NCBI GenBank assembly: GCA_947629735.1
Contig: CANREX010000026.1
Location: forward strand, 1-13,547
DNA: 13,547 nucleotides
Direction of reading: 5' to 3'
Source: an uncultured Clostridia bacterium
Lineage (GTDB): Bacteria; Bacillota; Clostridia; Christensenellales; Borkfalkiaceae
Position numbers and translations under genes: made by a program. Positions within the stretch are counted from its first letter, which is position 1. Every line of letters starts with the position of its first letter. Under the pieces are notes generated by a model that was given only the letters and a program-made list of their open reading frames with translations, was not told the DNA's origin and did no database searches. Positions 5,364-12,612 of this stretch are shown here, one piece after another.

Positions 5364-5789
5364 CTAAATTAAAAGCACGGCGACAAGTATGCCCGCCATC
5401 AACGCCAATTTAAAGTACAAAGAGCCGTATTTTTTGTAATCTTCTTCGCTTTCAGCCTTGTATTTTTTCAAAGATTCCCCTCTTTCGTTTAAATAATCTA
5501 CCTGAGACGGCGCGTCCGTGTTGCCGATATTGTTAAGATAACTGCGCAAAAATTCGTCCTTTTCTCCACGCAGAACGCTTTTCCCTTCGAGAGCCTGTGC
5601 GACGTATTCGTATTGCGAGGCTATTTCACCCACTTTCAGCTTGCCGTATTTCAGATTGAGAAGCAGCTTTTCGTTGAATTCGCAAAACTGCGCATAAACT
5701 TTCATCGTTTTCTTTCTGTCAGCCGATAGAATTATCCCGAACAGCGCAGATAGTATCACAATGGCCGATAATATTAAAAGTTTTATCAT
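5364..5789 (-). CDS. spoIIIAB: Stage III sporulation protein AB (SpoIIIAB)
   Basis: SpoIIIAB is a bitopic mother-cell membrane protein with a coiled-coil-rich cytoplasmic region, comparable to T2SS/T4P GspF-like partners of the SpoIIIAA ATPase. The 141-residue product has an N-terminal helix (about residues 3-22), a charged helical middle (LNERGESLKKYKAESEEDYK near 99-118) and a C-terminal helix YFKLALMAGILVAVLLI, which matches the family's closing LG.L.Gl...iLLi. It is about 30 residues shorter than Bacillus SpoIIIAB, apparently by loss within the middle. The ATG at 5789 overlaps the spoIIIAA frame by 71 bases. Both reading frames look authentic, because the overlap encodes the transmembrane helix here and the spoIIIAA tail there. 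Confidence 0.9.
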   Translation of the reverse strand: MIKLLILSAIVILSALFGIILSADRKKTMKVYAQFCEFNEKLLLNLKYGKLKVGEIASQYEYVAQALEGKSVLRGEKDEFLRSYLNNIGNTDAPSQVDYLNERGESLKKYKAESEEDYKKYGSLYFKLALMAGILVAVLLI

Positions 5790-6621
5790 AGATTATTGCC
5801 TGTTTCCCAATACCCGTCAGCTCCACAAAGCAATCGAACGGCAGCGACTTCAACTTTGCTTTATCCGAATAATGCGAGGAAGCCAAGACCTTTATCCCGC
5901 AGTCTGCCGCATAGCGGACGGCGGCAAAATCGCCCTCGCCGTACAGCTCGTCGCAAATGACAATGTCTGGTTTCATTACTCGTATCGCGTTCGCGAAGCC
6001 GCACAGCTTATCCGCGCCGCGCACAATGTCGCAATTCATTCCGAGGTTATATCCCTTCCCGTTGCCGTCGAGGGCGGAAAGTTCATATCTTTCGTCGAAG
6101 ACAAGTACGTTTAACCCTAATTTGCTGCCCGTATGCCTTGCCAAATCGCGAAGAATTGTGGTTTTCCCATAACCCGGTGGCGAAAAAATGAGAGTTGAGT
6201 GCGGGTTGACGTCCACCAACGTCGCATAAATTCCGTCGGCGCAACCTTTCGCCTCGTGCGGTATGCGGATATTTAGCGAAGTGGGCTTTTGCACCGTCTT
6301 TATTCTGCCGCCCTCGGCGACGTACTCGCCCGCGATGCCTATTCTGACTCCCCCGTCCACCGTTATGAACGCGTTTTTCAGTTGTTCGGAATAGACGTAA
6401 ACGCTCTTTTCCATGGCAGCGCCCAATATCGGCGTGAGTTCGCCGCAGATTAATGCGGACGAAGGCAGCTTGGTCGCCCCGAACGAACCGAGATACGTAT
6501 AATTTCCCCTGTACTCTATTATCACGGGTTGTCCCGCACGCAATCTGATTTCCGTCAAAAAATTGAGATTAAGGTTGTCCAACGCTATTTTTATTTCAAG
6601 CGGAAGAAAGCTCAAAGTCAT
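5719..6621 (-). CDS. spoIIIAA: Stage III sporulation protein AA (SpoIIIAA), secretion-type ATPase
   Basis: SpoIIIAA is the cytoplasmic AAA+/secretion-superfamily ATPase of the SpoIIIA channel, required in the mother cell after engulfment. The 300-residue protein has an N-terminal domain with EIRLRAGQPVIIEYRG (about 24-39) and VDGGVRIGIAGEYV (88-101), Walker A SPPGYGKTT (147-155; the family usually has C where Y151 stands), DERYEL (176-181) and Walker B DIVICDEL (219-226). Length matches the Bacillus protein (307). It is the first gene of the operon, directly after the htpG terminator. No Shine-Dalgarno is visible ahead of the ATG at 6621, and the putative promoter lies so close that the mRNA could be nearly leaderless. 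The 3' end overlaps spoIIIAB by 71 bases. Confidence 0.93.
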   Translation of the reverse strand: MTLSFLPLEIKIALDNLNLNFLTEIRLRAGQPVIIEYRGNYTYLGSFGATKLPSSALICGELTPILGAAMEKSVYVYSEQLKNAFITVDGGVRIGIAGEYVAEGGRIKTVQKPTSLNIRIPHEAKGCADGIYATLVDVNPHSTLIFSPPGYGKTTILRDLARHTGSKLGLNVLVFDERYELSALDGNGKGYNLGMNCDIVRGADKLCGFANAIRVMKPDIVICDELYGEGDFAAVRYAADCGIKVLASSHYSDKAKLKSLPFDCFVELTGIGKQAIIYDKTFNIIGHCDTICAVRDNSIG

Positions 6622-6629
6622 AGTATAAT

Positions 6630-6658
6630 TTATAATCGGTCGCCGAAAAGTAGAACAA
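6630..6658 (-). promoter_or_regulatory. Possible promoter of the spoIIIA operon
   Basis: Between the htpG terminator and the spoIIIAA ATG only about 40 bases remain. On the minus strand TTGTTC (6658-6653), 17 bases, TTATAA (6635-6630) could be read as -35/-10, giving a start within a base or two of the ATG. In Bacillus this operon is transcribed by mother-cell sigma-E, whose boxes differ; I cannot see a clear sigma-E match. The position is plausible, the sigma class is not established. Confidence 0.35.
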
Positions 6659-6662
6659 AGCG

Positions 6663-6691
6663 CAAAAAAAATAATCGCCGAAGCGATTATT
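6663..6691 (-). terminator. Rho-independent terminator of htpG
   Basis: On the minus strand AATAATCGC (6691-6683), loop TTCG, GCGATTATT (6678-6670), then a run of Ts (to 6664). This is a 9-bp perfect stem with a UUCG tetraloop and U-tract. It lies 30 bases after the htpG stop and isolates htpG from the spoIIIA operon. Confidence 0.93.
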
Positions 6692-6720
6692 TAATGTTTT
6701 ATAAAATTTTCTTAAAAGTT

Positions 6721-8583
6721 TTACTTTGCGTAGTCGTCCAAAAGTTTGAGCGTATCGGCAATATATCCGTTGAGCTCTTCGGGGGTGAGCTTTTTGAACG
6801 AAAGCAGCGCGAGGGAATAGATATATTTTGCCACAAACGTCTGCTTTTCGTCGCTTAAATTCTTGATTTGCGCAACTATCGGGTTAGCCGTATTTACTAT
6901 CAGCGTCTTGGTGAGCTGCCCGTCCGTCATTCCGTAGAATTGCCCCATCTCGGAATATCTCCTGATGTACTCTTCAACGTTTATGATTGCGGGGACGTCC
7001 TCATTTTTGAGCTGTTGAGTTACGATTTTTACGTTGTCGTCGCTTATCGCTTTTTTGAAAATCTCCTGCAATACGCTGTCTTCGGGCGCGTCGGCGTTTT
7101 TAAGCGCGCCCGCTATGTCCGCGTCGATTCGCATGAATTTTACTTTGTCGGGTATTTTATATTCGACGAAGCTGATAAAATGCGGGTCGATAAAAGTATC
7201 GCAAGTGATGGCGTTTAAATTGGCGTCTTTGAACATTTTGATATATTGCGCCTGCTGCAAACTGTCCGAAACATAGTAAACCGTGTCGGGCTTGGGAGCT
7301 TCGTTTTTATCTTTCTTATCCTTATTATCCTTGTCGCCTGCCTCTTCCGCTTGTTCGGCTTCCTGCTTTTCGTCTTTCCCGAGAAATTCGTTCAAGTTTT
7401 TGTAGCTTCCGTTGATGTCCTTCCAGATAATTATATCCTTGACTTTGTCGTAGAAATCGCCGTCCTTGATACAGCCGAACTTGACGAAATTCGCGAGGTC
7501 GCTCCAATACTCTTCGTATTTTGCCCTGTCGTCTTTAAAGAGCGCCGTCAGCTTGTCCGCGACCTTTTTGGTGATATATTTGGAAATTCTCTGCACCTGC
7601 CTGTCGTTTTGCAGGAAGCTGCGGGAGACGTTCAACGGGATATCCGGACAATCTATAACGCCGTTTAACAGCATTAAAAATTCGGGAATGACTTCCTTGA
7701 TGTTGTCCGCGATAAATACCTGATTGCAATATAATTTGACCTTGCCGCGTTCGAGCTCGACCTTGTTCTTGACCTTGGGGAAATACAGAATACCCTTTAA
7801 TTTAAATGGATAGTCCATGTCGAGGTGCACCCAGAAAATCGGCGCGTCGTAGTCCATGAAAGTATTTGTATAGAATTCCTTGTACTCCTCTTCCGTGCAG
7901 TCCTTGGGGGCTTTGGCGTAGAGCGGCAAAACGGTGTTTAACGGCTCGTCCTTGCCGTCGCCCTTGAAATTCACGTAGATATTGTAGGGCATAAACGAGC
8001 AATATTTTCTGACAAGCCCTTTGATATTGCTTTCGTTTAAAAATTCCTTTTCCTCGTCGGCAATATGCATTATTATCTTCGTGCCGCGCTCTTTTCTGTC
8101 ACACTCGCCTATTTCGTAGGTGGAGTTGCCGTCCGACGACCATTTGACCGCCGCAGCGCCTTCTTTATACGACTTTGTTTCGATTTCCACGAGCTCCGAC
8201 ACCATATAAGCCGAATAGAAGCCGAGACCGAAGTGACCGATTATGCCGTCACCGCCCGCCTTTTCGTACTTTGCGAGGAAATCGGACGCGCCCGAAAAGG
8301 CTATCTGGGTGATATATTTTTCGACTTCATCCTCGGTCATGCCGATACCGTTGTCTTCCACGCAGAGCGTCTTTGCCTTATCGTCTATTGAAATTTTGAC
8401 GCAGTATTCTTCGCCCTCCGCTTCGCTTGCTTCACCCATTGTGGCAAGTTTTTTGAATTTCGTTATCGCGTCTATGCCGTTAGCTACGATTTCCCTCAAA
8501 AAGATGTCCTTATCGGAATACAACCACTTTTTGATTATAGGCATCATGTTTTCGCTTGAAATGCGAATATTTCCCTGTTTCAT
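6721..8583 (-). CDS. htpG: Molecular chaperone HtpG (bacterial Hsp90)
   Basis: HtpG is the cytoplasmic Hsp90-type, ATP-driven homodimeric chaperone. GHKL ATPase motifs are complete: FLREIVANGIDA with catalytic Glu31 and Asn35 (28-39), VEDNGIGM (75-82), the lid/glycine-rich IIGHFGLGFYSAYMVS (114-129) and GTKI (167-170). The middle domain carries the ATP-contacting arginine in LNVSRSFLQND (317-327). Residues 402-432 are a highly charged, low-complexity linker rich in E, K and D (KDNKDKKDKNEAPK), followed by TVYYVSDSLQQAQYI (434-448), where the family resumes. The 620-residue length is near the bacterial norm. The ATG has a strong GGAGG Shine-Dalgarno 8 bases upstream. It stands alone between two terminators, not in a stress operon; no CIRCE element (HrcA operator) was seen. 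Confidence 0.97.
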   Translation of the reverse strand: MKQGNIRISSENMMPIIKKWLYSDKDIFLREIVANGIDAITKFKKLATMGEASEAEGEEYCVKISIDDKAKTLCVEDNGIGMTEDEVEKYITQIAFSGASDFLAKYEKAGGDGIIGHFGLGFYSAYMVSELVEIETKSYKEGAAAVKWSSDGNSTYEIGECDRKERGTKIIMHIADEEKEFLNESNIKGLVRKYCSFMPYNIYVNFKGDGKDEPLNTVLPLYAKAPKDCTEEEYKEFYTNTFMDYDAPIFWVHLDMDYPFKLKGILYFPKVKNKVELERGKVKLYCNQVFIADNIKEVIPEFLMLLNGVIDCPDIPLNVSRSFLQNDRQVQRISKYITKKVADKLTALFKDDRAKYEEYWSDLANFVKFGCIKDGDFYDKVKDIIIWKDINGSYKNLNEFLGKDEKQEAEQAEEAGDKDNKDKKDKNEAPKPDTVYYVSDSLQQAQYIKMFKDANLNAITCDTFIDPHFISFVEYKIPDKVKFMRIDADIAGALKNADAPEDSVLQEIFKKAISDDNVKIVTQQLKNEDVPAIINVEEYIRRYSEMGQFYGMTDGQLTKTLIVNTANPIVAQIKNLSDEKQTFVAKYIYSLALLSFKKLTPEELNGYIADTLKLLDDYAK

Positions 8584-8642
8584 GTATTTACCTCCGTTGC
8601 TTACTCAATTTATATAAACTCGCTGCCCGCCGCTTAAACCTT

Positions 8643-8671
8643 ATTATATAAATAAAAGCGCGAAAAATTGT
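8643..8671 (-). promoter_or_regulatory. Candidate htpG promoter (-10 box only convincing)
   Basis: On the minus strand a perfect TATAAT lies at 8648-8643, about 60 bases ahead of the htpG ATG. No good -35 box is found at the right distance: the 17-base position holds ACAATT (8671-8666), and TTTACA lies at a 20-base spacing. The region overlaps the U-tract of the preceding terminator. It could be an activator-dependent or alternative promoter. Confidence 0.4.
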
Positions 8672-8705
8672 AAAAAATACAAAAACGCCCCGAAAATTCG
8701 GGGCG
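8671..8705 (-). terminator. Rho-independent terminator after ispH-rpsA
   Basis: On the minus strand CGCCCCGAA (8705-8697), a 2-base centre, TTCGGGGCG (8694-8686), then TTTTTGTATTTTTT. The GC-rich 7-9 bp stem with T-tract is a textbook intrinsic terminator 17 bases after the ispH-rpsA stop. It closes the flavoprotein-cmk-plsC-ispH transcript. Confidence 0.93.
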
Positions 8706-8722
8706 CAATCGCAAATGAATTT

Positions 8723-10807
8723 TTAATTTTCTTTCTTTTCCGCACTGTCGAGAAGGTCGCCTATCGACGTTCCGACGGAAATGCTTCCGTCGCTCCAACT
8801 CGAAAGTTCGCCGTCGTCCTTTTTGGGCGCGCGGGCGCGTTTTTCTTCGCCTTCCGCCCTCTCTGCACGGGGCTTTCTTTCTTGTTCGGGAAGCAGAGCC
8901 TTGATGGAAAGGTTCATCTTCTTTGCCTCGACGTCAAACGCAATTATCTTCGCTTCGACTTCTTCGCCGACGCTGAGCACGGTTGCGGGAGTTTCGATTC
9001 TTTCATGGCTTATCTGGGAGACGTGAACGAGACCGTCAATGCCTTTTTCGACTTCCACGAACGCGCCGAAGGGAACTATTCTTACAACTTTGCCTTTGAT
9101 AACTTCGCCTACGTGATATTTATCCGCCGCCAAGTCCCAAGGCTGGGGTTGAAGCTGTTTGTAACCTATAGAAACTTTCTTGTTCTCTCTGTCGATTTTG
9201 AGAATTTTGAACTGATACGTCTTGCCGATTTCGAGGATGTCCGTAACCGCTTTCGCGCCCGTCCATGACAAATCGGAAATGTGCGCGAGGCAATCGAAGC
9301 CGCCGACCGAAACGAACGCGCCGAAATTGGTCGCCCTTTCAACCTTGCCTTCTACTATGTCGCCTTCGGAAATCGCGTCGAAGAACTCCTCTTCCTTAGC
9401 CGCCTTGGCAGCCGCCTTAGCGTCGCGCTCTTCCTGAATTATAACGCGCTGAGACGCGATTATTTCCTTTTTTCTGTCGCGCTTGATTTCAATCGACCTC
9501 AAACGAAGGGTTTTGCCGACGTATTTGGAGAGGTCCTGAACGAACCCGGGGCGAATTTCCCTTGCGGGCACGAACACCGAATACGTACCAACCTGTCCTA
9601 CAAGTCCGCCCTTGTTGAAGCCCGTGCATGTTACCTGAAATTCTTTTCCCGCCTCTATATCGGCGATAACCGACTCTTCTTCTTCGAGCATCTTTATCAT
9701 TTTCTGGGAAAGTTTTAAAGAAGGTTTAAGTTCGACGACCATCAACTCGATAGTTTCACCGATCTTGCTTGCGTATTCTTCGGGGTTGTACGCCTCGCAA
9801 TCAAGCTCGTCCTTGCTCAAAGGAATTTCCTTCTTCGAGAAAGGCAAAAGGATCTGTAAGCCGTCCGCAGTCGCTTCCGATATGGTAGCGGTTACCAACT
9901 GACCCTTTTTGAACTTCGACTCGCTGTCAATCTTTGCAACGACGTCCGCCATAGAACTCGTTGCGTTTACTTCTGTGCTTTTTTCTTCCATCTTTAAGAG
10001 AACCTCCCGGGTTTGCTCGTTCGGGGTTGACGCCCCTGAAACTATACCAATTTTATTAAAATTTTTGATTTCTTCTCGGTTAAAACTCGATGAATCGGCA
10101 AGCCTTATCACGTTTTTGCAATTATCGCGGCATATATCGTATAATTTATTGGTGTTGCTGCTGTTGAGCCCGCCGATAACTATCATTGCGTCGCAAGTTG
10201 AAGAAAGCCGTTTAGCTTCAAGTTGCCGATCAACAGTAGTATAACAAATAGTTTTAAAAACGGCAACTGATTTTTCACAGAGTTTTTTAATATTTTTTAT
10301 TATTTTTTCAAATTTTTCAACGGAAAACGTAGTTTGAGCCACTACGCAGACGTTTTTATCGCGTATTTGCGACAAATCGCACTCTTCGTCGTCGATTACG
10401 AGCGCGCTGTTTTCACACCACCCCTGCAAGCCGATAACTTCCGGATGAGTGGGTTCGCCGCAAATTACTATGAAATTCCCCTTTTCATGCTCGCTTTTGA
10501 CTATCTTTTGCGTGTTGTTCACAAACTTGCAAGTACAGTCGATTACGGAGATGTCCCTGCTTTTACACTCCCCGTAATAGGAGAGCGGAACGCCGTGCGA
10601 ACGGAAAATGACGGTAGCGCCGTTCGGGATATCTTCCAGCTTTTCCACTACGCGGATTCCCCTGTCGGAAATAGCCTTGACGACCTCCGCGTTGTGTATT
10701 ATTTCGCCGAGGATATATGTGTTCTCCGCTTTAACTTTAAGCGCGGTATCCACGGCGTTTTTCACCCCGCGGCAAAACCCGCTGTTTTCGGCAATAAATA
10801 TCTGCAT
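8723..10807 (-). CDS. ispH: Fusion of 4-hydroxy-3-methylbut-2-enyl diphosphate reductase (IspH) with ribosomal protein S1-type repeats
   Basis: The N-terminal half (about residues 1-280) is IspH, the 4Fe-4S enzyme that makes IPP and DMAPP at the end of the MEP pathway. The three cluster cysteines are present (Cys12 in SGFCRGV, Cys93, Cys188), with His38, His71 (RSHGVP), HPEVIG (121-126), AQTT and SSNTNKL. The usual DATCPFV is DCTCKFV here, giving an extra Cys91. Residues about 298-637 hold four S1 RNA-binding repeats; the last two are the most canonical (GDIVEGKVERATNFGAFVSV and KGKVVRIVPFGAFVEVEKG). A charged tail rich in R, E and K ends in SIGDLLDSAEKKEN. This fusion is established in Clostridia. 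The ATG at 10807 overlaps the plsC stop by one base (TAATG); the frame is open 30 codons further upstream, but that part is plsC shadow. The gene links isoprenoid synthesis and translation in one protein. Confidence 0.96.
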   Translation of the reverse strand: MQIFIAENSGFCRGVKNAVDTALKVKAENTYILGEIIHNAEVVKAISDRGIRVVEKLEDIPNGATVIFRSHGVPLSYYGECKSRDISVIDCTCKFVNNTQKIVKSEHEKGNFIVICGEPTHPEVIGLQGWCENSALVIDDEECDLSQIRDKNVCVVAQTTFSVEKFEKIIKNIKKLCEKSVAVFKTICYTTVDRQLEAKRLSSTCDAMIVIGGLNSSNTNKLYDICRDNCKNVIRLADSSSFNREEIKNFNKIGIVSGASTPNEQTREVLLKMEEKSTEVNATSSMADVVAKIDSESKFKKGQLVTATISEATADGLQILLPFSKKEIPLSKDELDCEAYNPEEYASKIGETIELMVVELKPSLKLSQKMIKMLEEEESVIADIEAGKEFQVTCTGFNKGGLVGQVGTYSVFVPAREIRPGFVQDLSKYVGKTLRLRSIEIKRDRKKEIIASQRVIIQEERDAKAAAKAAKEEEFFDAISEGDIVEGKVERATNFGAFVSVGGFDCLAHISDLSWTGAKAVTDILEIGKTYQFKILKIDRENKKVSIGYKQLQPQPWDLAADKYHVGEVIKGKVVRIVPFGAFVEVEKGIDGLVHVSQISHERIETPATVLSVGEEVEAKIIAFDVEAKKMNLSIKALLPEQERKPRAERAEGEEKRARAPKKDDGELSSWSDGSISVGTSIGDLLDSAEKKEN

Positions 10808-11472
10808 TACGTCCTGTCGCTCTTGAACTTTATGTTGTGCTTTTCGATAAACGCGAGGCGCATGTTGATTATCGCGTCGCGCAGCTGTTTGTCGCACGCT
10901 TCGATGTCCTCTTTCGTGATGCGTTTATCGTAGTATTGTCTGAACTCTATCGGGTCGCCGAAGATTATATCCGACCTGTGGAAAGGTCTCATCTTTTTAA
11001 TCTGCGCTATGGGGATAATGGGCACTTTCATCTTGATTGAAAGCGCCGCCGCGCCGCTGTGGAAAGGCAATAAATCGGCATACGAATGATTGCGCGTGCC
11101 TTCGGGGAAGATATTGATAACCCCGTCGTTTTTAAGGTAGCGCATCGCTTCTTTTATCGCCTGCACGTCGGAGCCGTCCCTCTTTACGGGAATACACTCG
11201 CACTTGATGACGAATTTTTTCATGAGCCCGCCCTTCCACAACTCCTGCTTTGCCATGAAATGTATGGGGCGGTCGGTTTTAAGGCAGGGATAAATTACGT
11301 CGAGGACGTGATAGTGGTTGCCTATGAAAATCAAAGGACCTTCATTGTATTTTTCAAGGTTACCGTGTTTTCTGTAAGGGTAAACTACCCTATACAGAAT
11401 TTTTTCGAAAAAATGCAGGAAATTGAAAAATTTTTCAAGACCCGTTTTCTTTTGTTTGCTCTTTTTACTCAT
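10807..11472 (-). CDS. plsC: 1-acyl-sn-glycerol-3-phosphate acyltransferase (PlsC family)
   Basis: Acylates lysophosphatidic acid to phosphatidic acid at the membrane, the second acylation step in glycerophospholipid synthesis. The 221-residue protein has acyltransferase motif I NHYHVLD (52-58, NHx4D), motif II-like IPVKRDGSD (94-102), motif III FPEGTRN (122-128) and motif IV-like VPIIPIAQ (150-157). The N-terminus is lysine-rich, then weakly hydrophobic (FFNFLHFFEKILYRVVYP), fitting membrane surface binding without a strong transmembrane helix. The ATG at 11472 has GGA about 8 bases upstream. It lies 46 bases after cmk and overlaps ispH by one base. The cmk-plsC-ispH order is conserved in Clostridia, so they are probably cotranscribed. 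Exact acyl donor (ACP or CoA) cannot be told. Confidence 0.92.
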   Translation of the reverse strand: MSKKSKQKKTGLEKFFNFLHFFEKILYRVVYPYRKHGNLEKYNEGPLIFIGNHYHVLDVIYPCLKTDRPIHFMAKQELWKGGLMKKFVIKCECIPVKRDGSDVQAIKEAMRYLKNDGVINIFPEGTRNHSYADLLPFHSGAAALSIKMKVPIIPIAQIKKMRPFHRSDIIFGDPIEFRQYYDKRITKEDIEACDKQLRDAIINMRLAFIEKHNIKFKSDRT

Positions 11473-11518
11473 TTTTTGTGTCCGATAATAATAAAATTTG
11501 TGCCCGATTATGATAATA

Positions 11519-12526
11519 TTACATATTTTCTCTGACTTTCGTCACGATTGCCTCTGCTACCTCTTCCGCCGTCATGGAAGAAGAATCGATCAAAATAGCG
11601 TCCGCAGCCTGCGTAAGCGGCGCAATCGCGCGGTTTTTGTCCTGAAAGTCGCGCTCGTTGATTTCCTTGAACACGTCCTCAAACGACAAATTCGTACCCT
11701 TGGCGATTTCCTCTTCGTATCTGCGCTTTGCCCTCACTTCGGGCGACGCGGTGAGATAGAATTTAAACTCGCAGGAAGGCAATACGTTTGTGCCTATATC
11801 CCTGCCGTCGAGAATACATGAAAATTTGGAGGCGATACGCCGTTGGAGTTCCACCATCTTTGTGCGCACGAAACTGTATGCGGAAACGTAGGAAGCCAAC
11901 AAGGACACCTGCGGCGTGCGAATAAGCTCGCCGACGTCCTCCCCGTCAAGCAGCGTAATTTGTTTGCCGTCTTTGTAATCAATCGTCAGATTGAGCTTGT
12001 TTACGATGTTTTTGACGGCGTCCTTATCGCAATAGTCGGCGTTGTCGCGCACGCACTTCAACGCTATCGCCCTATACATCGCGCCCGTGTCGAGGTAAAG
12101 TATGCCAAGCCGTTTAGCGACCATCTTAGAAACGGTGCTCTTGCCGCTGCCCGCAGGTCCGTCGAGGGCGATATTTATAATTTTCGTAATGTCCTTTCTT
12201 AAACTTACCGCCTCTTTAAGGTAGACGTGGGAAGGCATTTTGTCGCTTTCGACGAGCATCATGACCCTTATGCACCTTTCGAGCGAGCCGACAATTTCGG
12301 GCTCGGCGGAAGAAAACAACGCGCAGTGCGAATAGCCGCACTCCCTCGCCGCTTTTGCGGGATAATATGACTTGATATCAACAGTGTTGGTGAACATGAT
12401 ACAGACGATCTGGTCGGAATTTACCGAATTTCTCGCTACCATTTCGCTCAAAAGCTGCCCGACAGCATCTTTTATCTGGGCAGGCGAATCTTTATCTACC
12501 GTAATCGCTCCGCGAATTGCTTTCAT
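11519..12526 (-). CDS. cmk: Fusion of AroH-type chorismate mutase with cytidylate kinase
   Basis: Residues 1-113 are an AroH-type chorismate mutase (chorismate to prephenate, towards Phe/Tyr): KAIRGAITV with the active-site Arg5, YYPAKAARE (54-62), Glu75, SLERCIRVMM with Arg87, HVYL with Tyr102 and Arg110. These align with Bacillus AroH Arg7, Lys60, Glu78, Arg90, Tyr108 and Arg116; Cys75 of Bacillus is Ser72 here. Residues about 114-335 are cytidylate kinase (CMP/dCMP phosphorylation): P-loop DGPAGSGKST (122-131), YLDTGAMYRA, DGRDIGTNVLP and ERDFQDKNRAIAPL. There is no linker and no ATG, GTG or TTG at the junction, so one polypeptide is predicted. The start ATG (12526) has GGAG 8 bases upstream. 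The two activities belong to unrelated pathways; both domains look catalytically intact. Confidence 0.95.
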   Translation of the reverse strand: MKAIRGAITVDKDSPAQIKDAVGQLLSEMVARNSVNSDQIVCIMFTNTVDIKSYYPAKAARECGYSHCALFSSAEPEIVGSLERCIRVMMLVESDKMPSHVYLKEAVSLRKDITKIINIALDGPAGSGKSTVSKMVAKRLGILYLDTGAMYRAIALKCVRDNADYCDKDAVKNIVNKLNLTIDYKDGKQITLLDGEDVGELIRTPQVSLLASYVSAYSFVRTKMVELQRRIASKFSCILDGRDIGTNVLPSCEFKFYLTASPEVRAKRRYEEEIAKGTNLSFEDVFKEINERDFQDKNRAIAPLTQAADAILIDSSSMTAEEVAEAIVTKVRENM

Positions 12527-12612
12527 AAATATTCTCCGATTTTTAAAATTTTAGGCCTTGTGCGATTGAATTTGCATATTCGAAACTTAATTTTTGAAAT
12601 CGCCGATTAAAT

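Noticed and set aside
10808..10897. Upstream extension of the ispH frame by 30 codons
   Set aside because: It lies wholly in plsC, and IspH normally begins at MQIFIAENSGFC; the ATG at 10807 fits the TAATG coupling.
10334..10933. A 199-codon plus-strand frame opposite ispH
   Set aside because: No family features; explained by codon bias of ispH and plsC on the minus strand.
11473..11518. Two near-identical short repeats (ATCGGRCACAAA) ahead of plsC
   Set aside because: Only about 12 bases each with one difference in an AT-rich gap; too little to support a functional repeat.
12527..12612. A promoter between the flavoprotein gene and the aroH-cmk fusion
   Set aside because: Only a weak TAAAAT with a poor -35 match is present; cotranscription from upstream is more likely, so no promoter was annotated.
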